From assembly GCF_039522665.1 (NCBI RefSeq), contig NZ_BAAADV010000008.1:1-64000 (forward strand): a stretch of DNA of 64,000 nucleotides, read 5' to 3'. Source of the stretch: Natronoarchaeum mannanilyticum (GTDB lineage Archaea; Halobacteriota; Halobacteria; Halobacteriales; Natronoarchaeaceae). The notes under the pieces are model-generated. The model did not search any database, was not told the origin of the DNA, and was given only the letters and a program-made list of their open reading frames with translations. A program made the position numbers and the translations under genes. This document shows, piece after piece, positions 16,847 to 24,384 of this stretch (position 1 is its first letter; every line of letters begins with the position of its first letter).

Positions 16847-17473
16847 TCAGCGCGAGTTCCCGCCGGAGCGCTGGCGGCCGATCGAACCTGCAAGCGCCAG
16901 CAGGTAGCCGAGCCCGTGCTGGACGTCCGGATTCCGGAGCCCGCGGAGCAGTCCGACGGGGCCGACCTGCTCCGGGTCGCCGCGCTCGGCCTCGCCGACG
17001 CCGTCGAGCAGCGTCTCGATGCCGTCGCGGGTATCGTCGTCCGCGGCCGTCTGCGCGACCTCGCCGAGCGCGGCGCCGGTGCCGGCCAGCGAGGTGACCA
17101 TCTCGTCGTCGAGCGCGGCCGTCGCCAGCGACCCGACCTCCGCGATCTCGGCCAGTTCGTCGAGCGTGCCGCTTTTCTGGAGCACGATCAGCGTGTCGAG
17201 CGCTTCGCGCAGCTCGTCGCCGTTCTCGCCGACCGTCTCGGCCAGGGCGACCGTCTCGTCGGTCGCGATCCCGTCGGCGGACTCGGCGAGCGTGGAGCCC
17301 GTGGCCGAGAGTTCTCGGACCATCTCGTCGGAGAGCGCGCTCTCGCCGAGCGAGAGCACGTCCAGCAGCTCGTTGACGGCGTCGAGGTGTTCGACGAACT
17401 CGGCGACCGCCTCGGGATTCTGCTCGATCGCCGTTTCGAGATCAGTCGGCTCGGATAGCTGTTCCTCGGACAT
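16847..17473 (-). CDS. DUF1641 protein, partner of SQR-like flavoprotein
   Basis: 208 residues, acidic and helical with repeated degenerate units of about 40-50 residues (DEMVRELSATGSTLAE, DEMVTSLAGTGAALGE). The C-terminus GLLRGLRNPDVQHGLGYLL is the DUF1641 hallmark. DUF1641 genes sit beside sulfide:quinone oxidoreductase-like or formate dehydrogenase genes; here it follows the SQR-like gene by 2 bp. Function is not established; a membrane-side adaptor is possible. The start at 17473 (MSEEQLSEP) was chosen; upstream frame is inside the flavoprotein gene. Confidence 0.85.
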   Translation of the reverse strand: MSEEQLSEPTDLETAIEQNPEAVAEFVEHLDAVNELLDVLSLGESALSDEMVRELSATGSTLAESADGIATDETVALAETVGENGDELREALDTLIVLQKSGTLDELAEIAEVGSLATAALDDEMVTSLAGTGAALGEVAQTAADDDTRDGIETLLDGVGEAERGDPEQVGPVGLLRGLRNPDVQHGLGYLLALAGSIGRQRSGGNSR

Positions 17474-17475
17474 GA

Positions 17476-18621
17476 TCAGAGCAGCCCCCGCGCGGTGAGC
17501 CAGTAGGACTCGTTGTACGCCAGCTTCGACCAGTGGAGCTTCTGGGACGGCGGCGCCGGCGACGGCGGGTTCTCGTAGTCGAACTCGACGAACGACGCCG
17601 CGTCCATCCCCGTCTCGATGAAGCACAGCGTCTTGCCGTCGTAGGTCGCCGTCGCGGGATGCCCGCGGATCTCGCTGGCGAGGCGCTGGCCGACGACACC
17701 GGCCTGGTAGTGGGCGACGCTTCCCGCGTTGGGAACGCCGGTGTCGGCGGTGTCGCCGAGCGCGTACACGTTTTCGGCAGCCTCAGCTTCGAGCGTGTGC
17801 TTGTCGACGTCGACCCAGCCGTCGTCGCCGAGTCCGGCCTCCTCGATCAGGTCGATGCCGCCGTGGGGCGGGATCGTCACGAGGAGGTCGTAGTCGAGTT
17901 CGGTCCCCTCCATCGAGGTGATCGTCTCCGCGTCGGGATCGATCTCGTCGGCGTTGAAGAACGTCTCGACCCGAATGTCGCGCTCCTCCATGATCGGCCG
18001 GGCCCACTCGGCGATGTGGGGGTTGCCGTGGACGCGCTGGATCGGGTAGGTGTAGGTGATGTCGACGTCCTCGCGGAGCCCGCGCTCGCGGAACCAGTCG
18101 TCGGCCATGAACACGAACTCCAGAGGCGCCGCCGGGCACATGTGGGGCGTCCCGATGACGCTCAACACGAGTTCGCCCTCGGTGAACTCCAGGAGTTCCT
18201 CGCGGAGATCGGTCGCGCCCGCCTCGCTGTAGTAGTTGTGGCCTCCCTCAGCGAGACCGGGAATCCGGTCGGGTTCCAGCGTCGACCCGGTCGCGAGCAC
18301 GAGGTAGTCGTAACCGACCGACGGGGCGCCGCCGCGGAACCGGAGCCGCTGGCTGTCCGTGTCGATGTCGGTCACGCGGTCGATCCGGAGGTCGACGGCG
18401 TCGTCGACGAGCTCGTCGAGCCGGCGCCGCCCGTCCTCGGGTTCGCGCTGGCCGAACGGCACGTACAGCCAGACCGGCTTGTAGACGTGGTCGGGATCGT
18501 CGTTGACCAGCGTGATGCGGACGTCGCCGGCGTCGATCTCGGCGTCGAGGCGCTCGGCGAGGTCGTTCGCGAGGACGGTCCCGCCGGTCCCGCCGCCGAC
18601 GATGACGACGTGTTCCGTCAT
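17476..18621 (-). CDS. SQR-like FAD/NAD(P)-binding oxidoreductase
   Basis: 381 residues with the N-terminal FAD fold VVIVGGGTGGTVLAN, the second motif YDYLVLATGS, GTPHMCPAAPLEF with Cys162, and the C-terminal ENVYALGDTAD. The sequence, with Cys near 162 and another in KTLCFIETG (about 335), fits type III sulfide:quinone oxidoreductases, which reduce quinone with sulfide and make polysulfide at the membrane. Both redox cysteines of classical SQR would need structural alignment to confirm. It overlaps tusA (ATGA) upstream and abuts DUF1641 downstream. Confidence 0.85.
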   Translation of the reverse strand: MTEHVVIVGGGTGGTVLANDLAERLDAEIDAGDVRITLVNDDPDHVYKPVWLYVPFGQREPEDGRRRLDELVDDAVDLRIDRVTDIDTDSQRLRFRGGAPSVGYDYLVLATGSTLEPDRIPGLAEGGHNYYSEAGATDLREELLEFTEGELVLSVIGTPHMCPAAPLEFVFMADDWFRERGLREDVDITYTYPIQRVHGNPHIAEWARPIMEERDIRVETFFNADEIDPDAETITSMEGTELDYDLLVTIPPHGGIDLIEEAGLGDDGWVDVDKHTLEAEAAENVYALGDTADTGVPNAGSVAHYQAGVVGQRLASEIRGHPATATYDGKTLCFIETGMDAASFVEFDYENPPSPAPPSQKLHWSKLAYNESYWLTARGLL

Positions 18622-18854
18622 GCTTTCTCCACGTAGAACGCGGTGTGATCGTCGAGCTCTTCGATCTCGAGCAGCTCGTTGCCGGCTTCCTCGGCCCACT
18701 CGGGCACGTCGGTGAGCGACTGATCGTTGTCGCTCAGGAGCCGTATCACGTCGCCGGACTCGCTGCTTCGCATCTTTCCGATCAGGTCCATCAGCGGACC
18801 GGGGCAGGCTGCACCTCGAGCGTCGACGGTGTCGTCGGGATCGATGTCAGTCAT
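18618..18854 (-). CDS. tusA: TusA-like sulfur carrier 2
   Basis: 78 residues with VDARGAACPGPLMDLIGKM, Cys17 as the sulfur carrier in a CPGP motif. The position directly before the SQR-like gene with a 4-base overlap suggests it receives sulfur produced by that enzyme. Start at MTDIDPDD (18854); the longer frame has no support. Its promoter has the TATTGTG-type box between TATA and the start. Confidence 0.9.
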   Translation of the reverse strand: MTDIDPDDTVDARGAACPGPLMDLIGKMRSSESGDVIRLLSDNDQSLTDVPEWAEEAGNELLEIEELDDHTAFYVEKA

Positions 18855-18894
18855 AGATATCTCACAGGAGTACGTTGGCACTGGATGCCGTTAG

Positions 18895-18926
18895 TATTGT
18901 GCTACGATTCCAAGATTATGAAAATC
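18895..18926 (-). promoter_or_regulatory. Promoter of tusA2-SQR-DUF1641 with box after TATA
   Basis: Minus strand TATA-like TTTTCATAATC (18924-18914), then CACAATA (18901-18895) at the expected transcript start. On the plus strand the box reads TATTGTG-N8-CCAAGAT. The location fits repression. Confidence 0.55.
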
Positions 18927-19001
18927 CGTCTGAGAGCGCCGGGACCGCCGGCACGTTCGAGCGTCAGACGATAGAGCCGTCCGCCGCGACGCGGTCTCGG
19001 A

Positions 19002-19595
19002 TTACCGGTCGAACAAGAGCGCGTAGTGGTACGGCGGCAGGTCGACCTGCCGATCGAGCGCGAACTCCGCCGCCGAGAGCACGGCATCCTCGGTTTCTTC
19101 GGGCGTCATGCGAAGCTCCGTCGGCGGGCCCCGCGGTTCGTCCGCAACGGTCGTGGTCTCACGCGGACGGTCGTGCCAGTTGACGACGACGAGACGCCCG
19201 CCGGGATCGATCGCGTCGAACGCCTGCGCGACGAGTCCGGGCTGGTCGTCGACGCCGTGGAACGTGTTTGCCACCACGAGCGTATCGACACGTTCGGGCA
19301 GTACCGAGGCCAGGTTCCGGGCGTCGCCGTGGATCGGGACGACGTTCTCGATGCCCTGCCGGTCGGCGATCCGGTCGAGTTCGTCCAGTAGTTTCTCGTC
19401 GAGGTCGAGCGCGTACACCGGCTCGGGATCGACGATCCGGGCGGCCGGCAGTGCGAAGTAGCCGCTGCCGCAGCCGACTTCGGCGACCGACTCGCCCGCC
19501 TCGACGCCGAGTTTCCGGAGCGTCGCGCCGGGCGTCGGCCAGAGCTTGCCCCACCAGTCCCAGTCGGGCTGACCGGTGTTCTGGAACCGTTCCAT
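19002..19595 (-). CDS. SAM-dependent methyltransferase
   Basis: 197 residues, class I Rossmann methyltransferase. Motif I is VAEVGCGSGYFALPAA (about 38-53), the acidic loop after strand 2 is VYALDLDEKLL, and motif IV is TLVVANTFHGVDD. The start MERFQNTGQPDWDWWGKLWP is a conserved form in halophilic archaea. Thiol or small-molecule methylation is plausible near sulfur genes but unproven. It begins 2 bp after the DUF2892 gene. Confidence 0.88.
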   Translation of the reverse strand: MERFQNTGQPDWDWWGKLWPTPGATLRKLGVEAGESVAEVGCGSGYFALPAARIVDPEPVYALDLDEKLLDELDRIADRQGIENVVPIHGDARNLASVLPERVDTLVVANTFHGVDDQPGLVAQAFDAIDPGGRLVVVNWHDRPRETTTVADEPRGPPTELRMTPEETEDAVLSAAEFALDRQVDLPPYHYALLFDR

Positions 19596-19597
19596 CG

Positions 19598-19816
19598 CTA
19601 TCGGGACTCCGAGGTATCGATACCCAGCAGGCGGTACAGCAGACAGATTCGGACGAGTCCCGTAGCGACGAGGACGACGCCCAGCAGCGTCGCGACGGCG
19701 CCGACCGTCGGACCGAACCCCAGCAGGCCGCCCAGCGTCGCCAGTCCGACAGCTGCCAGTATCGCACCGACAACTACCCGAGTTTGTCTGTCGGCCGAGC
19801 CGATATTGTGCTCCAT
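19598..19816 (-). CDS. DUF2892 (YgaP-type) membrane protein
   Basis: 72 residues: MEHNIGSADRQTRVVVGAILAAVGL starts the family pattern, with two helices and the loop cysteine in GLVRICLLYRLLGI. DUF2892 is the membrane part of YgaP, a membrane-anchored rhodanese; here it is separate. It probably sits in the inner face of the membrane near sulfur-transfer proteins. Leaderless start 19816. Confidence 0.88.
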   Translation of the reverse strand: MEHNIGSADRQTRVVVGAILAAVGLATLGGLLGFGPTVGAVATLLGVVLVATGLVRICLLYRLLGIDTSESR

Positions 19817-19827
19817 AATCACTAATA

Positions 19828-19848
19828 CACAATACAGAAACCTAAGTC
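19828..19848 (-). promoter_or_regulatory. Promoter of DUF2892 operon with TATTGTG box after TATA
   Basis: Minus strand GACTTAGGTTTC (19848-19837) as likely TATA region, then TATTGTG (19834-19828), then the start codon at 19816. The box lies between TATA and transcript start. Confidence 0.55.
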
Positions 19849-19906
19849 TTGCTCGACGGTCGGACACCGATCCGTCGCACCACGAAACTTCCGCGTCGGC
19901 GGGCTG

Positions 19907-21157
19907 CTACCGCTCCGTCTGAGACGCCCACGCCGCCGGAAGCCGCGCGTAGACCGCCGCGTTGTCGACGAGCGCGTCGACCGACACGTACTCGTCGGGG
20001 GCGTGGACGGTGTCGGTCCCGAGTGCGAACTCGACGGTCGGGACGCCGGCGTTCCGGAGCGACTTGGCGTCGCCGCCGCCCGTCGCGCTCCGTCGGTAGA
20101 CGCGGTCGCCGGTGACGTCCGCCGCCGTCGACGCGACGGCCTCGACGAGCGGGCTGTCGGCCGGTTCGGCGGTGCCGACGCTCCAGGAGACGTCGGCGAT
20201 CGTGATGCCCTCGCAGTCGGCGACGCAGGACCGAATCTCCGAGAGCACGTCGGGGGTCCTGACGCCCGCGGTCAGTCGCACGTCGATCTCGGCGCGGGCC
20301 GACTGCGGGACGCTGTTTATCGCGTCGCCGCCCGCGAGGACGCCGAGGTTGATCGAGGGGTACCGGAACAGGTCGCGGGCGACGTCCTCGCCCATCGACG
20401 GGCCGTAGTACTCGACCGACTCCTCGACGATCGGCTCGACGTCGGCGTCGATGTCGAGCTCGCGCGTCCCGAATCGCTCCCGCAGCGTCTCGACGGCGCC
20501 GTAGAGCCGGTCGATCGCGTTGACGCCGAGCGCCGGACGGGAGCCGTGGGCACCCTCGCCGACGGCGTCGAGCGTCAGCCAGATGCTACCCCGGTCGGCG
20601 ACCGTGACGGAGTGGCGGCCCGCCTCGCAGGTCGGCTCGCCGATCACGCAGGCGTCCGCGTCGAGGCGTCCGGCCTCCAGCAGCGCGGGCAGGCCGGCGT
20701 CGCCGCCGACCTCCTCGTCGCTCACCAGGGCGAACAGGAGGTCGACCGGCGGTTCGGCGTCGGTCGCTGCGAACGCCCGGATCGCGAGCAGCATCGACGC
20801 CACGGCGCCTTTCATGTCGGTCGCGCCGCGGCCGTAGACGCGGTCGTCGACGCGTTCGCCGAGCGGGTCGTGGGTCCACGCGTCAGCGTCGAACGGCACG
20901 GTGTCGAGATGGCCGTTGTACAGCAGCGTTCGATCCGCCTCGCCGGAAACCCGAACGAGGAGGTTCGGCTTCGCCGGATCGATCGCGAAGCGCTCGATCT
21001 CGACCGGAAGCGGATCGAGGAATTGCTCGATCTCGGCGACGATCTCGCGCGTGTCGCCGGGCGGATTCGACGTATCGACCTCGATCAGATCGAGGGCGAG
21101 TTCGACCAGTTCCTCGCGGTGCTCGCGGACGTACTCGATCGGAAGAGCGGCGCTCAT
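19907..21157 (-). CDS. M20 family metallopeptidase
   Basis: 416 residues of the ArgE/DapE/CPG2 type. Metal and catalytic motifs seen are LLYNGHLDTVPF, YGRGATDMKG, SDEEVGG, IGEPT and a C-terminal ATGGGDAKSLRN with TVHAPDEYV. Substrates in this family are N-acyl amino acids or dipeptides. Its first codons overlap a 14-codon leader that is the start of a CoA-disulfide-reductase-like gene (21154-21198), so the gene appears to have been joined behind another gene's promoter. The ATGA overlap suggests coupled translation. Confidence 0.92.
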   Translation of the reverse strand: MSAALPIEYVREHREELVELALDLIEVDTSNPPGDTREIVAEIEQFLDPLPVEIERFAIDPAKPNLLVRVSGEADRTLLYNGHLDTVPFDADAWTHDPLGERVDDRVYGRGATDMKGAVASMLLAIRAFAATDAEPPVDLLFALVSDEEVGGDAGLPALLEAGRLDADACVIGEPTCEAGRHSVTVADRGSIWLTLDAVGEGAHGSRPALGVNAIDRLYGAVETLRERFGTRELDIDADVEPIVEESVEYYGPSMGEDVARDLFRYPSINLGVLAGGDAINSVPQSARAEIDVRLTAGVRTPDVLSEIRSCVADCEGITIADVSWSVGTAEPADSPLVEAVASTAADVTGDRVYRRSATGGGDAKSLRNAGVPTVEFALGTDTVHAPDEYVSVDALVDNAAVYARLPAAWASQTER

Positions 21158-21198
21158 CCCGCCGCATCACCGCCAACGACCACGAACGTCTCACTCAT
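21154..21198 (-). pseudogene. CoA-disulfide reductase-like N-terminus, now a 14-codon leader
   Basis: Translation MSETFVVVGGDAAG then stop. FVVVGGDAAGMSAA is the N-terminal FAD fingerprint of haloarchaeal CoA-disulfide reductase/NADH oxidase-like flavoproteins. In the DNA, GGATGAGCGCCGC continues as the M20 start (MSAA...), so even the next residues MSAA are shared but in another frame. Only the first 14 codons remain. The ATG at 21198 is at the expected transcript start of the operator-bearing promoter. Confidence 0.7.
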
Positions 21199-21221
21199 AC
21201 CCCCTAGTTGGGCCGGCCGCA

Positions 21222-21249
21222 TCAAAAGTATTTCTCAAAGACCACAATA
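21222..21249 (-). promoter_or_regulatory. TATTGTG operator and promoter before leader-M20
   Basis: Minus strand: TATTGTG (21249-21243), 8 bp, then GAAATACTTTTGAT (21234-21221). It resembles the trxA arrangement and would start transcription at the 14-codon leader. Confidence 0.65.
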
Positions 21250-21330
21250 TTATAAACGACTGGAGCGAGAGGATCGCGCGTCCGACCGAACGGCGAAAGA
21301 GCGAACCGATTCGGAACGACGACCGGATCG

Positions 21331-21621
21331 CTACGAGTTGCAAGAACGCCCCGACGAGCGAAGCCGGAACGCGGCGCCCAGGAGGCCGACCGTCAGCGCC
21401 GTCACCACGATCAACGTGAGACTCCCGCCCGCGGCGGCCGTCGCCCCGCCGACCGCTGCGCCCCCCGCGACGCCGTTGGCCGCCGGCGCCGCGAAGAGAC
21501 AACAGAGACTCACCGCACCGCCGGCACCGAGTACTCCCCACGGAGGCGTCGACGCCGCGTCGGAGTTCGCATCTGTCTCGGAACCCGTATCAGCCACGGG
21601 ATCGGCGTCCGAACCTGTCAT
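21331..21621 (-). CDS. Small membrane protein with Cys-Cys motif
   Basis: 96 residues: an acidic Ser/Thr/Asp N-terminus (1-27), helix 1 with adjacent cysteines (SLCCLFAAPA, Cys40-Cys41), a Gly/Ala linker and helix 2. The vicinal cysteine pair inside a helix recalls MerT/MerC-type metal transport proteins, but similarity beyond that is weak. It is last of a run with two other cysteine-motif membrane proteins and a DsbA-like protein. Confidence 0.7.
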   Translation of the reverse strand: MTGSDADPVADTGSETDANSDAASTPPWGVLGAGGAVSLCCLFAAPAANGVAGGAAVGGATAAAGGSLTLIVVTALTVGLLGAAFRLRSSGRSCNS

Positions 21622-21688
21622 CGGTTGCTCCCCACTTCAGCCCCTCGGCGCATGTGTTTTTGGGTCGACGACGGCGTCGATCGCACGG

Positions 21689-22102
21689 TCAGCACACCTC
21701 GCACCGCCGGCGCTGGTAGTACAGGACCCCGGCGAAGAAGACGACGCTCACGGCGCCGAGCAGCGGTCGGAGCGGGTCGAAGTGCGTCATGAGCGCCGAC
21801 GAGCTGAACAGCGCGAGCAGCGCGACGTTACAGATCGGACAGCCGAAGGCGAGAAATCCGCCGACGAGCCCGCCGGCGGCGAACCGATCGCCGATCGGCT
21901 CCTCGGCCAGCGACCGCTGGTAGACGAACGCCCCGGCGAAGGCGGCGGTCGTGACGAGAAACAGGTAGTCCGCCGGGGTCCGTTCGACCATCCGGACGTA
22001 GATCGGGTTCGGCAGGAGGCCGGTCACCGTCCCGAACAGGACGACCACGCCGACGCTCACGCCGGCGCTCCGCAGGAGGCGGCGGTTCGGCAGCGACGTC
22101 AT
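21689..22102 (-). CDS. Membrane protein with in-helix CPIC motif
   Basis: 137 residues, 4 helices. FLAFGCPICNVALLALF (Cys88, Cys91) puts a CxxC redox-like motif in a helix, and the C-terminus ends RRRCEVC with a second CxxC (Cys134, Cys137). I do not recognise a named family. It overlaps the preceding gene by ATGA. Start at MTSLPNRR (22102). Confidence 0.75.
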   Translation of the reverse strand: MTSLPNRRLLRSAGVSVGVVVLFGTVTGLLPNPIYVRMVERTPADYLFLVTTAAFAGAFVYQRSLAEEPIGDRFAAGGLVGGFLAFGCPICNVALLALFSSSALMTHFDPLRPLLGAVSVVFFAGVLYYQRRRCEVC

Positions 22103-22653
22103 GTGTCCCCTCCCCCGTCGATGGAACACGTTTGGGGATCGCCCGCTCGACCGAGGAAAAAGAGGAGCAGGGCGATCCCGCCGACCCGAAGGAGGTTGCC
22201 GTCGAACGGCAGCGCCGCCATCGCGCCGACGAATCCCAGCGCACCGAGCACGCCCGCGCCGCAGCTCGCGCAGCCGGCCGCGAGCACTCCCGGCAGAACG
22301 CCGACGATCGTCGACGCGCCCGTGCGGCGCGCGCGGCGGACCAGCGCCAGCGCGTTGATCGTCGCGACGCCCGTCAGTACCGCGTAGGCGGCGACGAGAC
22401 CGATCCCGAGCCAGCCCGTGCTCAGGTACACTTCGCGCGTGAGCGCGGTGACCGCGTAGACGACGTCGGTCGGATCGTTCGTCAGCACCTGGATCGAAAA
22501 CTGCGGAAAGGAACTCAACACCAGAACGACGTACGTGAGGACCGTCGCGACGGCGGCCGACAGCAACCGCAAGTCCGAGGTGAGCGGGTAGACGAGCGCG
22601 TCGCGGAGATCGCGAGCCCAGTCCCGACCACTGGCGCTGGGAGTACCGCTCAC
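22099..22653 (-). CDS. Membrane protein with in-helix CASC motif
   Basis: 184 residues, about 5 helices, basic loop RRARR (about 106-110), and AAGCASCGAGVLGALG (Cys128, Cys131) at the start of the fourth helix. The C-terminus has one more cysteine (DPQTCSIDGG). It overlaps both neighbours by 4 bp (DsbA-like upstream, CPIC protein downstream), so the three are made together. It may be the membrane electron partner of the DsbA-like protein, comparable in role to DsbB or CcdA but not clearly homologous. Confidence 0.75.
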   Translation of the reverse strand: MSGTPSASGRDWARDLRDALVYPLTSDLRLLSAAVATVLTYVVLVLSSFPQFSIQVLTNDPTDVVYAVTALTREVYLSTGWLGIGLVAAYAVLTGVATINALALVRRARRTGASTIVGVLPGVLAAGCASCGAGVLGALGFVGAMAALPFDGNLLRVGGIALLLFFLGRAGDPQTCSIDGGGDT

Positions 22654-23387
22654 GCCTCTAGCACCTGATCGATAGCGTCGGCGAAGTTCTCGTAGGGCTG
22701 GGCGCCGACCGCCTTCACCGCTGCTTCGGATTCTCGATTGTAGATCACGAACCCCGGCGTCCCCTGGATTCTCGCCTCGTGAGCGACGCCGAGGTTGGGA
22801 TCCATACTCTCGCGGATCGATTCACCGCGCTCTTCGCGACAGGTTTCGACCGCCGAGCGGTCCACGCCGTCGGTCCGTTCGGCCACTTCCGCGAACGTCT
22901 CGTCGTCGGCCCAGTCCTTCCCGGAGTTGGGCTGCTCGTCGAAGGCGGCCGAGTGCCAGTTCCAGAACGCGCTCGGCTCGGCGTCGGCCACCTGCGACCA
23001 CACGCACCGTCCCCAGATCGCCGCCGGCGTCGAGTACCGGCCGATGTTCGGCATGTACAGCGCTACGAGGCGGACGTCACCGGCGTCGATATAGTTTCGA
23101 CCGATCTCGGGGAACGTCTCCGTCTCGAACTCTTTGCAGAACGGGCACAGGTAGTCCGTCCAGTAGTAGATGTCGACCGGGGCGTCGCGTTCGCCCGCGA
23201 TCGGTCGACCGGTGAGTTCGACGCCGAAGCTGGTCGTCTCGTCGCTGGTGTGGGACGTAGCCGGCACGTAGCGTTCGCCGCCCGAGCCGGACCGCGACGC
23301 GACGTACGCGACGCCCCCGCCGAACGCGAGCGTCCCGCCGCCGGCGAGGAGCGCTCGCCGCCGCGTGATATTGCCCTCTCCGTCCAT
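22650..23387 (-). CDS. DsbA-family thiol-disulfide oxidoreductase, Tat-exported
   Basis: 245 residues. The N-terminus has a twin-arginine signal, ITRRRALLAGGGTLAFGGGVAYVA, with no lipobox cysteine. The mature domain has the DsbA/thioredoxin active site TDYLCPFCKEFE (Cys81, Cys84) and the cis-proline loop IQGTPGFVIYN. Extra cysteines occur in GRCVW and VETCREE. It should act outside the membrane on disulfides. A TATTGGG variant of the island's box lies 6 bp before the start codon (23399-23393). Confidence 0.9.
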   Translation of the reverse strand: MDGEGNITRRRALLAGGGTLAFGGGVAYVASRSGSGGERYVPATSHTSDETTSFGVELTGRPIAGERDAPVDIYYWTDYLCPFCKEFETETFPEIGRNYIDAGDVRLVALYMPNIGRYSTPAAIWGRCVWSQVADAEPSAFWNWHSAAFDEQPNSGKDWADDETFAEVAERTDGVDRSAVETCREERGESIRESMDPNLGVAHEARIQGTPGFVIYNRESEAAVKAVGAQPYENFADAIDQVLEA

Positions 23388-23457
23388 CTTTGCCCAATAC
23401 CTCTTTCCACCGTTTGATAGAGCTTGTGGTCCGCCGGACGATCCCCGTCCGAGTAGT

Positions 23458-23874
23458 CTACGCTGTCTCGGTTTCGACCGTCTCGATCACCGAGTACGGA
23501 TCGTGCGACCCGTCGTTCCGCAACACGACGACGATACCGGCCGTTTCCGCGACGGGTACCGCGACAGTGACCAGCGTGTCGTACACGCGGACGGTTCCGC
23601 GGAGCGGCTCTCCGTGGTGGTCCTCGTACGCCGGGGCGCCGATCGCGTCCAACTGGATGTTCGTCATGATCGCCCGGACGTCCGAATCGGTGTACCGTGC
23701 CGACGCCGCGTCGTCCCGGTAGGCGACGTCGTACTCCCCGTCCTCGTAGAAGGCGATTCCGACCAACGTCCCGCCGAGGTCGTCGTTCAGTACCGATTCG
23801 AGTCGGTTCGCGACGGCAACGAGTGAACGGTCGTCCGGCAGGTGTCGCTCCGTATCGGGTGCTTCGTCGGTCAT
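23458..23874 (-). CDS. Haloarchaeal protein resembling DUF7522
   Basis: 138 residues, soluble, acidic. The layout VANRLESVLNDDLGGTLVGIAFYEDGEYDVAYRDD then RYTDSDVRAIMTNIQLD resembles small haloarchaeal DUF7522 proteins (sensor-like, unknown function; name from memory). It starts 12 bp after thioredoxin 3 and is probably expressed with it. Confidence 0.65.
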   Translation of the reverse strand: MTDEAPDTERHLPDDRSLVAVANRLESVLNDDLGGTLVGIAFYEDGEYDVAYRDDAASARYTDSDVRAIMTNIQLDAIGAPAYEDHHGEPLRGTVRVYDTLVTVAVPVAETAGIVVVLRNDGSHDPYSVIETVETETA

Positions 23875-23886
23875 GTGCCCGTCGAA

Positions 23887-24300
23887 TCAGGCGTGCTGCT
23901 CGATCACGGAGCGGAGCTGGGCTTCCTCTTGCATCCCGACGAGACGCTCGACCGGCTGTCCGTCGGCGAACAGGAGTAGCGTCGGGACGCCCCGGACGTT
24001 GTACTCGGCGGCGAGTTGCTGGTTGGCGTCGATATCGACTTTCGCCACGGTCGCGTCGGTCTCGGCGGCGATCGTCTCGACGACCGGTTCGAGCATCTGA
24101 CAGGGCCCGCACCAGTCCGCGTAAAAGTCCACCAGAACGATGCCGTGCTCGTCGACGGTCTCGGTCAGATCGGCTTTCCCGCTGATCGGCACCGGATCGG
24201 TCGGATTCCGGTCGACCGTTCCGGCGTCCTCTTCTTCTCCGGCGCGGTTGCGGAGTTCCTCCATCTTCTGTTGCCGAATCTCCTCGATGTCCTCGGCCAT
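23887..24300 (-). CDS. Thioredoxin 3 with charged N-terminal extension
   Basis: 137 residues. Residues 1-40 are charged and helical (MAEDIEEIRQQKMEELRNRA), then a thioredoxin domain with VDFYADWCGPCQM (Cys64, Cys67) and GVPTLLLF. The extension recalls archaeal TBP-interacting or PDCD5-like N-termini (EEIRQQKMEEL) joined to thioredoxin. The start 24300 was chosen over 24348 because the latter is inside the promoter. Confidence 0.92.
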   Translation of the reverse strand: MAEDIEEIRQQKMEELRNRAGEEEDAGTVDRNPTDPVPISGKADLTETVDEHGIVLVDFYADWCGPCQMLEPVVETIAAETDATVAKVDIDANQQLAAEYNVRGVPTLLLFADGQPVERLVGMQEEAQLRSVIEQHA

Positions 24301-24324
24301 CGACCGACCGTACGGATCGCTCGG

Positions 24325-24354
24325 ACTTAGTACTTTTGCATAACTCATACAATA
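24325..24354 (-). promoter_or_regulatory. TATTGTA operator and promoter of thioredoxin 3
   Basis: Minus strand: TATTGTA (24354-24348), 8 bp, then GCAAAAGTACTAAG (24339-24326). One mismatch to the TATTGTG box with standard spacing. Confidence 0.65.
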
Positions 24355-24384
24355 CTGTGCTGCGATACACGAACGCCGCGGGAT

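Noticed and set aside
20003-22387. A 794-codon open frame on the plus strand.
   Set aside because: It is Arg/Asp/Val-rich shadow reading antisense to the M20 and membrane-protein genes, as GC-rich DNA often gives. No family motif.
24303-24348. Longer start for thioredoxin 3 (MSYAKVLSPSD).
   Set aside because: The codons lie in the BRE/TATA of its own promoter. A leaderless start at 24300 fits better.
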